This document shows positions 1-12,053 of a DNA stretch of 64,000 bases, one piece after another; the first letter of the stretch is position 1; every line of letters begins with the position of its first letter. The position numbers were made by a program, and so were the translations under genes. Source of the stretch: Tilletiaria anomala UBC 951 (lineage: Eukaryota; Basidiomycota; Exobasidiomycetes; Georgefischeriales; Tilletiariaceae); contig NW_013547020.1 of assembly GCF_000711695.1 (NCBI RefSeq), positions 248,001-312,000 of the forward strand, written 5' to 3'. Under the pieces are notes generated by a model. It was not told the DNA's origin, searched no databases, and saw nothing but the letters and a program-made list of their open reading frames with translations.

Positions 1-412
1 CCATATAGAGCTCCTGGCGTTTCTGCGCGGTCATCTCATGCGTAATAACTCGCAGCCCTGGTCGGCGGACGCCAAGCGTAGTCAGCTCTTCACCGATTCC
101 TTCCTCCTCCTCCGAGGTGGCGTTAATCACGACGATCAGATTGGTTGGGGCATCATAGATCTTCAGAATGGTGGAGATGATGCGGCGCATGCCGAGGCCT
201 TTTGCAAGGATGACGAGCGAATTTCCGTCATCTTCTTCCTCATCGTCTTCTTCATTCTCGACTCTTCGATCACCATTTGCCGCACCGCCTTCCCCTTGTG
301 CGAAGTCGGCGGAGTCTTTAGGGATGAGAGAGGCAATGATGGCACGATGAAAGGGTAGGAGGAAGGGCCCGCTGAGGTGGCGGACGACCTCTCCTCTCTC
401 TGCGGAAGCCAT
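1..412 (-). CDS. rad1: XPF/Rad1 DNA repair endonuclease, N-terminal part (cut by window edge)
   Basis: Reading the minus strand from the ATG at 412 gives an open frame that runs off the left edge. It begins MASAERGEVV and carries the XPF N-terminal helicase-like signature: LPFHRAIIASL near residue 19, then VILAKGLGMRRI, LIVVINATSEEEEGIGEEL and RVITHEMTAQKRQELY. Human XPF has the same order (ARGLGADRLL, LVLVLNTQPAEEE, RVTNEITSNSRYEVY). XPF/Rad1 pairs with ERCC1/Rad10 and cuts DNA 5' of bulky lesions in nucleotide excision repair. An acidic insert (about residues 50-62) separates the first helix from the first strand. No stop or intron appears in this piece. The nuclease domain lies outside the window. 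It is divergent from the SAP-kinase gene. Confidence 0.85.
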   Translation of the reverse strand, partial: MASAERGEVVRHLSGPFLLPFHRAIIASLIPKDSADFAQGEGGAANGDRRVENEEDDEEEDDGNSLVILAKGLGMRRIISTILKIYDAPTNLIVVINATSEEEEGIGEELTTLGVRRPGLRVITHEMTAQKRQELYM

Positions 413-941
413 TGCGACTACCTTCCATCGCTTGCACGGCTGCACCTGACGCTCGCACGCCTCGCCTCTCACCAGCGACTCAGGTTCAATTCGAACTCGT
501 ACGGTCAACCTTCGATGGCCATGATGAAGTAGTCGCACAAGATGAGCGATTGCGAAGCCATCTCGGCCGATAGAAAGACACCCACTATCTGGAGAGATCG
601 TTTGCGAGGCGTCGCGCCATGCTGGAAGTGTAAGTGATAGCGCATAATGCGCGAATCGCAGTCACGTGGTCCAGTGTTTGTTTTCGAGTAGAGACTGCGA
701 CTGCGCTTCTATCAATCAATTCCAGGTTGACCAGCAACATGCGCCTGCACCGTGCAGATCCATATAATTAGAGAAATGCCTTGTGCGTCAAAGAGCGCGG
801 AGGAGTCGAAGCTGCCACGCACATAGGCTCAGCGAATCCCATCCTAACCCAAAGCTCATGCATCCCGACTAGGAGAATCGTTGCAGTATTGGGGGCAGTA
901 CAGCGAGAGCTGCTCCTCCTGCCGACGGCTTCCCCTCCGCC
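413..941. promoter_or_regulatory. Shared upstream region of rad1 (minus) and the SAP-kinase gene (plus)
   Basis: These 529 bases separate two divergent start codons, so they must hold both promoters. No clear TATA element or known factor site can be named. Several short open frames on both strands show no protein-family features. Confidence 0.5.
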
Positions 942-3900
942 ATGCCGCACCAGATCCTGGCTCCTCTCCCTACCAACATTCCTCGGCGACCACATCGGCA
1001 GCTGGGCGTCGAAGCAGCGGTCGCTTTGAAAGGATCCAAAACAGGGAAGATGAAGGGCACTGGCGCAAGCTTGATCGGTAAACGTAAGGCGTCTGCGGCA
1101 GCGGCGGCCGCAGATATAGATCCTGCGGAGGAAGGGGCGCCTCCCAGGGAAGGCGGAGGAACTTGCGATTCTTCGGCATCCACCCAGTTTTCGTCAGCGG
1201 CCGTTCCGGATGCGGTGCTTGCCATGGCATCTTCTCAAGTTGTCATGGACACATCGACCCGTGCAAAAGTAGGGATCAAGCGAAAGAAGAGTGGGAAAGG
1301 CAGTGCCGGCTTTACTCAGACTTACAACTCCAACATGACAGCTGATGCTTCCGCTGCAAACCGTAATGATGCAGCTCTTTATAAACGAACCAGTTTCAAG
1401 GATATTTCCACCTCGGCGACGAACGCAAGTACAAGAGCCAGCAGCGGCAAACGTCTGATCATCACCCGCAAGCGCCTTTCGTTGGACGGCAGTCCAATGA
1501 GTCGCTCAGCACTCGGGCACGGCTTTGGCCATCTCAATCCTGACACCGAGCAGGCGCACTGCAAAAGCCGTGGAGAAGACTCTAGCCGACGCACGTCGCG
1601 TTCGTCACAGCATTCACTGATGCAACTCCCAAAGCAGAAAGTGAATGTCCAAGACACCGAGCCTACATCTGAAGGCCACACAAGCGATGAAGTTGTCGAG
1701 GCGGTGGAAGAAAATGCTGAAGATCGTGGTGAGCAGCCTGTGCGGCAATGTTGTTTGTCTGGTGGCTGCGCTGATGTTTCTTCTCTGGTTGCAGACACCC
1801 GTCTCCTCAATTCGGCGCCGTCCTGGGAGCTTAATAGACTCAGGAAAAGCGATCTCGTTCGACTACTTGTCCGTCTCGGAACCTGGGGAAGTACGAGCCC
1901 AGAGAATGCAAGCACATACAAGAAGCAAGAATTAATCGATGCCGTCGTCATGGCGCGCGATACCACATCCGCTAGGACTTCGCCAGCTGGCAGCGAATCA
2001 GGTGCAGATGCGGACGAGAGGCTCGACGGCAGCAGCACGAGTGCGCATGGAAATCTCAAGCACAGCGGATCTTCTCGTTTGCGTCAACGCAAGCTGACAG
2101 ACATGTCCAAAGGAGCCTTACACACAGGGGCACAGTCGCAACCGCAGCCCACAGAGCTCATTCTCGGTGGTCTGGACGGGCGTAGGACGAGCTATCAACT
2201 GCGTCAGTGCAAGACATCTAGCGCATCTCAGCCTCAGCCTGATGGTGAGTCCGATTCGTCTGCAAACTCGGACGACTCAAAAGCGTCGACGGATGCAGGT
2301 GATGCTGGCGCGGAGGAGACGGATACAGGCTCCATCTCTCGCGCTGTTAAAGCGACCATGCGGCAGGGCACGAAGAACCAAGACTCAGCCTTGATCCATA
2401 CTAGCCAAGTCCACCAAAAGGAAGGCATCACGCGCGCAGCCAAAGCCGCCGCAACACTCCGTGCGACGCGTACGAAGAATCGAGCACCTCTGACAGGCTC
2501 TCCCACTCCGCTGCCTTCGTCTCCATATACGTTAGGCATCAATAAGAGGCGTCTCAAGAAGCAGGTTGGGGGTAGGATGGGCGTCGCGTTCGCCGCATCC
2601 TCACCAATTCGCACGCGTGCGCGTCGTTCACGCGTAGTTGCCGCGGCGAGCGGGAGCGCGTTGAGATATAGCACGTCCAGCCTTGGTGAGGGCAGCGTCG
2701 GCGCTAGGCGTGGGTTGCGGCAGTCATCGTCGCTTTCGCGCTCGCAGCGCAATCAGATGTGGGACGCAGAAGAGGATGCACAGGAGGAGGAGGAAGTCGA
2801 GGAATTTATGGACCATGATACCTCTGCTGGCAGCCATGGGGCGAGGCAGAACATTCTGGAACGCGACGAATGCATTGAAGCAAAGCCGCCTTTACGTCAG
2901 CGTCAAGCCAAACTGAACGCCACCAACCTCATCCGCGATCATTCGCGCCACCATGATACCGAGCAATCGCAGCAGCGGACACGGGCTTCTCCCCACTCAA
3001 CATCCCGTTCTGATGAAGATGATTCCGGTGATGGAGGTGATGAAGCGTCCAGCGTCGTTTGCTCTCAGCGGGCGGCGCTTGGCCTGCGGCCTAGGACACG
3101 CTCAGTATCTACACAGCTGCTCTCAAGGCCCAGCCCCGCCTCGAGTCTCACCAGTCTTGATGATCTTGACGCCGGCGACGACGATGGTGACCAAGCCGCT
3201 GACAAGCTGCTGACGCGAGCTTCACAGCGGGTAAGACTTCAGGATGGAGGGGATAGCGAGCGTGCCACGGACTCCTCGGAGGATGATCAAAGCCGACAGG
3301 GCATGCCACCGAGCGCGAAAAAGATTCGTAGGCTACGCAATGGGAAACTCAGATTGCCGAGCACGCTGCTTCCAGAGGCCAAGACCTTGGAGGAGGATGT
3401 GAGCAGCAGTGACGAGTCAATGCCCGAGCCTGAAGATGCGGGCGACACTACCTTCAAGCCTTCGTCGGACTTCGACATGGCAGACGTTTCTATTTCCTCT
3501 GCAGCTGAGACATTTGCAAACGCGGAAGTCGAAATGGACGAAGCAGTAGACATCGATGAGGGCGAAGGTCACGTTGATCGCGATAACGACCCCATGACGA
3601 ATCCCAGCACAGCGTCTTTATCGCGCCTTTTGAAGGCGCAGCTGCTTCAGCTGTGCGAGGAACGCGGACTGCATGTAGATGCGGACCTCAAGAAAGCTGA
3701 CTTAGTGCAAACGCTGATCAGCTCGGTGAGCATATAAGTTTTGCAATTTCATCAAATATGCACGCTCACTTTCTTCTTGCAGGTTGATGCCCGAGAGGCC
3801 ATTGACAGCACATCATCCGTCGCGTCGCAATTCACAGCAAAAGGGTCTTCTACATTTTCGGGGGATCGATGGGGCCGCCATAGCAACGGTGCAACGATGC

Positions 3901-5029
3901 CTCTACTCCGCTCGCATGAGAAGCTGATTCAAGATATTCAGCCGCCAACGCCGGCGTTGACGCCGACCAATGCGCAAGCCCAGCCTGCCGAGGCGGTCGA
4001 CGAATTGAATGGCCTGGACCTCGAATCACTCAATTTGGTCGACAAGGAGATCGCGGCGAGCAAATTAGAGAAGTTGGAGAAGATCGGATCAGGCGGATTC
4101 AAAGATGTCTATGTTGGCAAGTATAAGGTCTCCAAAGCGCGCAGCATGAAAGTCGCTATCGCGGACCTCCGCGACCAGCTTACGGAGATGGACATCAAGG
4201 AACTTTCGCTGCTAAGAGACCTCAAGCACGAGAACATTGTTCGCTTCATCGGTGTCAGCATTCCAGATGACCCCAGGAACGTGCCTTGCATGATTGTCAG
4301 CGAGTTGTGCTCAAACGGAGACCTGTTCGATTACATTCGGAATGTCCCGGCTCCAAGTGACAGTGAGATCGTGAGTCTCTTTGTGCACGCAACCGTCGGA
4401 GATTCGGCTTACAAGCTTGACATGACTCCTACCCAACAGTACCGCATTCTACTCGAGATTGCGCGGGGTCTCGAGTATCTGCACCTTCGCAAACCCGCCA
4501 TCATTCACCGAGATGTCAAGTCCACAAACGTGTTGATCACGCGCGACCGCACCGCTAAGATCAACGACTTTGGACTTGCGCGAGTCAAGAACACGACGCG
4601 TTCGATGGTTCGCTCGCTGGTAGGCACGGTGAATTGGCAAGCGGTTGAGCTCTGGGTTCCCAAGCCTCATTACAACGAGAAGGTCGATGTGTGGAGCGCA
4701 GCCATGACGTTTTGGGAGGTGCTGCAGTGGCATCAGCCGGAGAAGCGATATCCTTTCCAAGGCATGAACGAGCACCAGATCTACCAGGATGTCGGCCAGA
4801 AGCGGCAGAGGTGCGTCGCCATACTCCTTTGGCCCATGAGCATACAACTTACATATCTGCGCGCATGTGCAGACCGTATACTGGCAGCACGCGCCGTCAG
4901 TTTGGAGGGGAGATCGTCCATTTGCTCGATCGCATGTGGGATCAGAATCCCAAGGAGCGGCCATCGATGGGCGAAGTTTGCGCCGCTCTTGAGGAGCTCA
5001 TCGAGTTGAACAGACGAACAAAGTCGTAG
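942..5029 (+). CDS. Two-SAP-domain protein kinase, WNK-like lysine arrangement
   Basis: Four exons: 942-3725, 3783-4370, 4440-4810 and 4873-5029, giving 1299 residues. The introns (57, 69 and 62 nt) are GT-AG and phase-consistent. The N-terminal 1020 residues are mostly disordered, Ser-rich and charged, with two SAP-like DNA-binding motifs: about 294-339 (LNRLRKSDLVRLLVRLG) and 892-928 (LLKAQLLQLCEERGL). The kinase domain starts near 1025: glycine loop GSGGFKDVYVG (1030-1040), HRD at 1147-1149, DFG at 1167-1169, and AVE (1192) in place of APE. The usual beta-3 lysine is missing (KVAIAD, alanine at 1055). A lysine sits in the glycine loop (1035), as in WNK kinases. The subdomain text resembles a TKL-like kinase family I recall from other basidiomycetes. 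A chromatin or nuclear role is inferred from the SAP motifs. A later start at 1050 is also possible. Confidence 0.8.
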
Positions 5030-8000
5030 CCCTCTATATGTCCAGCACGTCTGCTATCCAGGTTGCACCAGCCGGCCGCTGCCTCGAAGCTCCTCGCTGA
5101 TCTTCGGGGTTCTCGATTCTGCTCTCCTTCCGCGCACTTCATTCTCTTTTTCATCGACCATTGGCTTCAACCGCGCGTCAATGGGTCGCCAATCAGTCCC
5201 AACATCATATTTTTCTGCTGCGCGGATTCTTTCGCGCCTACCCTGCAATTCCCGGATCTGCACCTTTCAACCGACTGTATCAAAGAAAAGCAACCACTGT
5301 GACTTTAGAAAGCATCGCAACCAGAACACCAAAGCAAGAGCAACAAGCAGCGACAGTTTTTCAGCATCGCGATTCGCGGCTCACCTGATCAAATTATCGA
5401 ACGAGTCTACTGATTCCCCGGTCCCTCGTCTAACCAGCGCCAGCGGACCTGTACTGTAGGCTCTTCTTGCTGAAGGGAATGTACCACAACGCCTTCCTTT
5501 CGGTCTGTCTTTTGAGCCCTGTGTACTTGATGACCATCAGAGGGCAGGACCAAGCCAAGTGCAGTGTACGAGAGAAGTGAGCGCTTCCAGCTTCACAATT
5601 CCCCATTGAAGCACCAGACGAGCATCAAGTGCAAGCCTATGAAACTGTTTGCGGCAGCTGTGCCACCACGCGTTCCGACACTTTTGGAGTCTCGAGCCTC
5701 GCCAGGCCGTGCCTTGGGAAGCGTCTCGAACTCTCGTGACCACACGAGGTGGCGACCTATCACAAGCCCAACGGCGTCGAGTATCGAGGGCATCAGCGTT
5801 CTGGCAATGTATAACGTGATGAACCTTTTTGTTCAACTGTCAACGTGTTAATATCATTAACGAAACTCTTCCAGATTACCGCAGCTTTTATGCGCTTGAG
5901 CATCACTACATGTACATGTAGATATTGCATGTGTGCCTATACTTCCCAGCTCTACCTGGCTCAGCGTTGTCAATGAACCAATGGGAATCAACTCGGACCC
6001 ATCAAGCGACAACTAGATTTCTGCGTCGTGGGACGAGAAAAGGCCTGGGAGAGTAAGGGCAAGGGTATGATCCTTCGGAGGTTGTCTCTGGGTTTATCAC
6101 ATCTTACCCTTTGCGACAGGCGCGTTCTGCGAAGCCTCGCGTCTTCCCACTCGTGGTAGGTTGTGATCTGCTGGTTGCTGGGATCCGAGCGCAGGATGCG
6201 CGGCCCATTGCCTATCATTGTTTGCTGCCTTGTTGGCTACTGTTTCAAAAGTGTTTCATGTGACCAAAGTGGATCAGAATGTCTTGTACATAGCCATTTA
6301 TGTAGGACCTATTTTAGCAAGATGCTTGCTGTATACATTGTAGGACTTCCAAGTTGAAGCTTTGAGCTTGACCAGGTGTACGCTTATGCAGCCGATGAAC
6401 AGGTGTGTGGGTGCCCCGCCTGTGTGGCCTTTAGATGACACGTGACCTTAATCTGCCTGGACGCGACTTCCCGACGCGTTATTCGAAGTTACCCAAACAC
6501 ATCACACACAAACCACACAAACACGCGAGCTCGTGCGCGTGATAGTAAATAAGTGCTACAAAAGTACAAAGGGCTTGCAGCGAGGATGTGAAGATGAGGA
6601 AAGCGAGCGCGTCACTGAGCAGAGTGTAAGATGATGGAGCCGGAAAGCCCCCGGAAATCGCAAGACCTCCCTCATCGCCTCCTGTGGGCAGTGAGGGGCA
6701 GTGAGAAGCGCCCGATGAAGTGTCACACGGGACGGACGATCACAAGTCACATATCACATCACACGCGCTTGCGCCCCGCCTGTGTATCCCACACACACAC
6801 ACACAGTAGGGAGAGAAAGAGCTACATGGCCTGGAGAGTGGAGGCTGGAGAGCCAGGCCAATGGCGGCGGTGTCCTGTGGTGGGTGCAGCAGCCGTTGCA
6901 TCCCACCTGGGAGACGTTCACGAGAGGCTGAATTCCATCGCAATGCCATTAATACATCCTCTATCCTTCACTCAACTTTGTTCAGCCTTCCCCTGTTCTT
7001 TGTTTGCTTGCACGGAGCAACGATATAGTCGCTGGTGCTGTCTGTCCTCCTTGCAAGTCTGCTCATCTGTGCGGCTTGAGGGAATCTGCGCTGCTAGCTC
7101 GCGGCCACTATATACATAGTTGTAGTTACTTCTGCACGGCCGCGCGTCTCCCCCTTTTCAGCAGCCTGCCACTCCGCGCCAATCCTCCGACTTCGTTCGA
7201 CCGTTGGTCCCTGCAGCGCTTACGCCTTCGCTCAGCTCCAGGACTGCATCAGTGGACGCTTGCATTCGATTGCAACAGCAAGTCACTGTCAGCAACCAAC
7301 CGTCCATCTACCAAACAACTCGCCGACCCCACATTCGTCTACATCCGACGCACCAGTGACGAGCGCGTGCCCCCTCTGCCCTGCGTCCGGCCGCTCGCTC
7401 GCCATTCTTCGCCCACCACCCTCCATAGCACGTCGACAATTCGACATCTTCCTCTCCATCTGCCCCTCAGCAGCCCTCCGCCTTCCAAGTCACACTGTCG
7501 GACGCATGTGCTGATACATATGGGGTCTGCTGGGTCGGCATTCCAACGGCTCCTCCTATATCCCCGGCACCGCCCTAAGGACCTTTTTTCCGTGACGCTG
7601 ACGCGCTGCACGCATACATAGAAGGGTGAGATTGCACCAGAAGCATATTACCTGCATTGAGGCACAGGAGACGAGGCAAGCGCTAATAAGACCTTGATTG
7701 CGCTGCCGGCCAACAGGTCACAGTTCACGTTTACACCTCCCACAGGCCACTCAGCTGACGCGAGGCAGAGTGCGCAAGCTTCCGCAGCCTCTGTCCATCA
7801 AAGTAAGGTGCGGCCCCTCTTCACTCTCCGTCAAGTTTTGTCATCTAGAGTGAGTTCCCTGACTCGGCCGCCCGGTAGCCACGCCGCATCAGACCGCGCA
7901 CGGGGAGTTGTGTTGTTCCAGAGGGGAAGCATGTGGCATGGATGATGACAATCCTCCTAGTCTCGAGTTTAAAGCCCTTAGAGCGCTCCTGACCCCGATC

Positions 8001-8928
8001 GGAGTATCAACGATCGAGAGAAGGTCCGCAAGACGTTCCACTGCTCGGAGCCCCTCCCTCTCCCGATTGGCACAGAGCTTGGCTGTTGGATAGACATCGG
8101 CGCATTTTAAGGTATATTGCATAGCTGCTTGACGACCGCTGCACACAGGTTCCCAGCCGGTGAAGCAGGTCGCCCAGTAGATGCACAGCGGGCGGTTCTG
8201 GTGGGTCTACTCAGTGGGTCGCTGCAGGAGGTTTTCTTGCGCCTCTTGCGCATTTGGACTTGTGGAGTTGAACGTCGGTGAGCAGGCGAGGAGTGTTCAT
8301 TTGCATTTCCTTTTGAGATCACCGCACCCACAACGAGAACGACCTTGTCGTGCTTGTTTCGATTAAAAGTGCTTGGGCAGATCTTATCCCCCCTCGTCGA
8401 GATCATCACCGTCGTTCTCGTCTCTGGCGATTGGAGACGTCCGGGTCTCGTCCGGGTCTGCTCCCATCGCCATTAAACGCTGTTGCTTGTCACCAGCGAC
8501 CGGTAGGACCTACTGACGTCAGGTGTGTCTTCTACCAACCGGCGTCAGGAGAGACCTCCACAACCCGACTGACATATCAAGGTTTGGCGGGTTAGACATA
8601 AGCTCTATCTGGTTTACAAGGTCTTCGCCTTTCTGTGGTTCATCCTATCTGCCTTGTCTATTCCCTTGTCATCACTTTTATGTTCGCCATAACCTCCATC
8701 GCTTTCATTGGAGGACCACCCAGCTGACCCACCCTCGTTTCATCTCTCCTCGCCCTTCACCTCATCGACCGTACTCAATCCCTTTCCACACTCTTTTTCA
8801 ACCCTCCATCTTTCACTCGGATTTATGCTGGAACCTTGATTGCAGCAGCAGCCAGCTCCACACTTTTGAAACAAGGTGCGGTATCATCAAAGCGCGGCGA
8901 ACACCCACTGTGCTTAGGCATCTTTACC
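5030..8928. other. 3.9 kb without a recognisable gene, upstream of the cyclin gene
   Basis: No open frame here resembles a known protein. The longest (7004-7621) has no ATG start and reads as biased Pro/Ser/Leu/Arg-rich sequence from pyrimidine-rich DNA. The part from about 6950 to 8928 is rich in C/T blocks (for example 7380-7500 and 8620-8830) and contains short upstream ATGs, such as the one at about 7931 that closes after four codons. It may be a long promoter and leader of the cyclin gene or may include a non-coding transcript. Nothing decides this from sequence alone. Confidence 0.5.
6790..6805. repeat. (CA)8 microsatellite
   Basis: Eight CA units in the gene-free stretch upstream of the cyclin gene. 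No function is implied. Confidence 0.9.
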
Positions 8929-11365
8929 ATGGCGTCCAGAGTGAGCTTCGGTGTCAACCAGAACCGTGTGACTGCCGACCGTGACTGACATGCACCGCTT
9001 GACTGTGTTCCAGGTCACTGCTTCTCGCTCGAGCCGCGCGCGAGGGCTGGGTTCAAGCCGTAGCAACGATCACCTCGATGGTGGAAAAATTGGATCGACC
9101 TCGACCGCCGCCTCCAGCGGCACCTCTGCAAAAGTACGAGCCTCCCGAGTCCCAGTCTCATCAGCCGCAGCAGCTGCTGCCGGTGGCACCCTATGCAAGG
9201 CTCCACGGTCAGGTCTCGCATCCTTGCGCAATGCTCCGCTTCACGAAGTCACCAATCGCAGTTCACGGGCTCCTTCTGCTATCAACGGAAACAGCAGTGT
9301 TAAGGATGGCTTTGAGAAGCAACCGCCAGCCAAAACCGGTTCTGCCACCGCAACTGTCACCAAGGTCCGGACATCTCGCGTACCGACGAGCAGCTCACAT
9401 CCAGACTCCATCGCCCATCACCGCAAACGCAGCGGGTCCGGCTCAACTACCGCCGTCGCGGCCTCCTCTTCTTCATCCAATCTCGCCAGCATCAGAGACA
9501 CCGCAGCCCGGATGAATGCTGCGATGGAGATCGACGAAGAAAAGGAGGAGGGAAAGGGAGCGCGGAGTCGAACGACTCGTTTGATTCGTCAGCCACCTGC
9601 GAAGCGAGTAGTCCGGAAAGCGACAAGTGCCATCACAGTCAGGTGCCATCCCACAACCGTCTCTTCCGACGCGACCGTGCATGCACAATCAGATAGTATT
9701 ACAGGATCCATGGACGTGGATGCTGCTGCTGCCAGGCCATCATCGCTACATGCCGACATAAAGGAGGCGAAGCTGCACGATGAGGAGGAGGAGGACAACG
9801 AGCAGTTGGAGGGAGGGGAAGAGGATGATGATCTACACGACTCAGAGCTGGAAGAGCTGGAGGGAGTACCGAGCGATACAGAAGATGAGGACGCAGCCAT
9901 GCACGGTCTGACAGATCTGAAGAGTATCCCTCAAGGGCAGCAATTGCGAGCACCTTCTAGCAGTGCTGGCAGTGCAAGCGATATTTCATCCGCAGTCCCA
10001 ACTGCGGCAGGTACGGCGGAAACGACACCGTGGATGAACTCGAACGAGAAGTTTGACGACCAGGCTGACGTATTCGCCGAAGAAGTTGAAGTCAACTTTG
10101 ATCCCGAGTGCATCATCCACATTCGGCCCGAGTTTGTCGACGCCGCTGAGCACAAGAAGGCGCACATCATACGTAAGTATGATGAGACGGTCATCCGGCC
10201 ACAGGCCGAGGAGGCGAGGCAGCAGCGACAGGCGCTACTGCTGAACGGACAGATTTCGCAGGAGACGGCGGCTCTTGATGATGAGTTGGCATTGATGGGC
10301 CTTGATCCAGACGAGGTGCGCGATACTACCATGGTGGCGGAGTACTCAGAAGAGATCTTTGCGTACATGAGCGAATGCGAGATGAGTACCATGGCCAAGC
10401 CAAATTACATGGACTTTCAAACCGAAATCCAGTGGTAAGTCGACAATTGGTCGGTTTTAAAGAAGGCTCAACTGACACGTTTCTACATTAGGTACATGCG
10501 GCAAACACTCGTCGACTGGCTTCTGCAAGTTCACGTGCGCTACCACATGTTACCCGAGACCCTTTGGATCGCGGTCAACATCATCGACCGATTCCTCAGC
10601 ATGCGTGTCGTTGCTCTGCAGAAGCTCCAACTGGTCGGTGTGACGTCGATGTTCATCGCGGCCAAATACGAGGAAATTCTCGCACCCAGCGTGGAAGAAT
10701 TTGTCTTCATGACCGAGAATGGATACTCGAAGGAAGAGATCCTTAAAGGAGAGCGCATTATCCTCTCGGTAAGTTTAATCCCTCGCGCTGCATAGCTTGT
10801 TCCGCAGTGTATTGAATGCCCTGCTTATCTTTCCTGCAGACCCTCGACTTCAACATTTCGAAATATTGCACACCATACTCATGGCTTCGCCGGATCTCGA
10901 AGGCTGACGACTACGATATTCACAGCCGCACGCTCGCCAAGTTCTTGATGGAGGTCACTCTCACAGACCATCGGTTCTTGCGTGCAAAGCCGTCAATGAT
11001 TGCAGCGATGAGCATGCTTCTGGCAAAGAAGATGCTTGGACTCGAATGGGTGAGTGCCCACCCGGTCCTTCGTTCGCCTGCTCTCCTTCACACTGATTCA
11101 CGAACCTGTTCCCAATCTTGTCCAGAATGACGCTTTCGTCTACTATTCCAAATTTACAGAGCAGGAGCTCGTACCCGGTGCCAACCTTATGCTTGAGAAG
11201 CTCATTGATCCGTCATTCGAGGAGCAATTTGTCTGCAAGAAGTACAGCAACCGAAAGTTCCTCAAGGCCAGTATCTATGCACGCGAATGGGCGCTACAGA
11301 ACCATAGAAGCGTCGCTGCAGCCGCTGCGGCCGAGGCCGGCGAGGAGTACGACACCTCAGTTTAG
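8929..11365 (+). CDS. clb1: B-type mitotic cyclin (Clb-like)
   Basis: Five exons: 8929-8940, 9014-10434, 10492-10768, 10840-11049 and 11126-11365, giving 719 residues. All introns (58-76 nt) are GT-AG and phase-consistent. The first exon holds only MASR. A classical destruction box RSGLASLRN lies at 69-77, marking APC/C-dependent degradation. A long disordered and acidic region follows to about 410. The cyclin box opens at about 477 with QWYMRQTLVDWLLQVHVRYHM and continues with NIIDRFLSMR, FIAAKYEEI, and the second fold LDFNISKYCTPYSWLRRISK. Cyclin B binds Cdk1 and drives entry into mitosis. At 719 residues it is longer than the roughly 400-500 of yeast B cyclins, through the N-terminal extension. 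The symbol follows the smut B-cyclin family; assignment to Clb1 rather than Clb2 is not certain. Confidence 0.88.
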
Positions 11366-12053
11366 GCGCCGTTCGCCCCGCAATCCGACCTATTCGATCA
11401 ATCTTCCTTGCGCTGCATCGAATCCACGATCAATTCCCCCTTCTCCCGCGGCATCCATAGCATCTCACCCGGTCACGTCTAATCACAGCAATCTCGGTTC
11501 TTTCACAATTACGTTCATCACTCATATGCCACCAGTGGGATACCCGGCTGCCAGACCAAGGTATTCGGCGCCACACCAATGGTCACCGTCACTTTCATAC
11601 ATCCCAAAAGGCATCGCGCAAAGCTTTTTAAGTCAAGATTCGAGCGATTCCTTCGCCTCTCGACCGCTCCGAATCATGAACCACGCGCTGAACGAGCGAG
11701 CTGATATGATCCATCGCCAAACGCCTCATCTTCTCTGCCCATTCTCACTTCTGCCACCCTTTCGATCGCGCTGCCGCTGTCGGACACTGGACATCATCCT
11801 CGTTGAGACGCGCACTCTCCCCCTTCGTGACAAATATGCTTTTCCAATCTCTTCTTTCCCCTTCTGTGCATCCTTGACACAGTACGATAGTCGGCCGTGG
11901 CGTCGCATGAAGCATAAGCAATTGAATCTTTTACACTATCCAAACCCGTCTTGTTGAGGTGTACGGTATAAAAGGCATGGCCTTGATTAGGATACAGTGG
12001 GATGGATATGATACAGCCCAGGGCGGCGAGCGCCACGGTGTGAGGGTGGCGAT
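11366..12053. other. Convergent 3' region between cyclin and prp18
   Basis: The 688 bases lie between two converging stop codons. A 279-codon frame overlapping the last cyclin exon (11118-11957) is out of frame with the cyclin and shows no family features. I read the region as two 3' untranslated regions. Confidence 0.5.

Noticed and set aside
481-505. B-box-like GGTTCAATTCGAAC
   Set aside because: It departs from the tRNA consensus at its end and no cloverleaf can be formed around it.
7004-7621. 205-codon open frame upstream of the cyclin gene
   Set aside because: It has no ATG at its head, biased Pro/Ser/Leu composition from pyrimidine-rich DNA, and no family features.
11118-11957. 279-codon frame overlapping the end of the cyclin gene
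   Set aside because: It is out of frame with the last cyclin exon, which matches the family; the remainder is in the 3' untranslated region.
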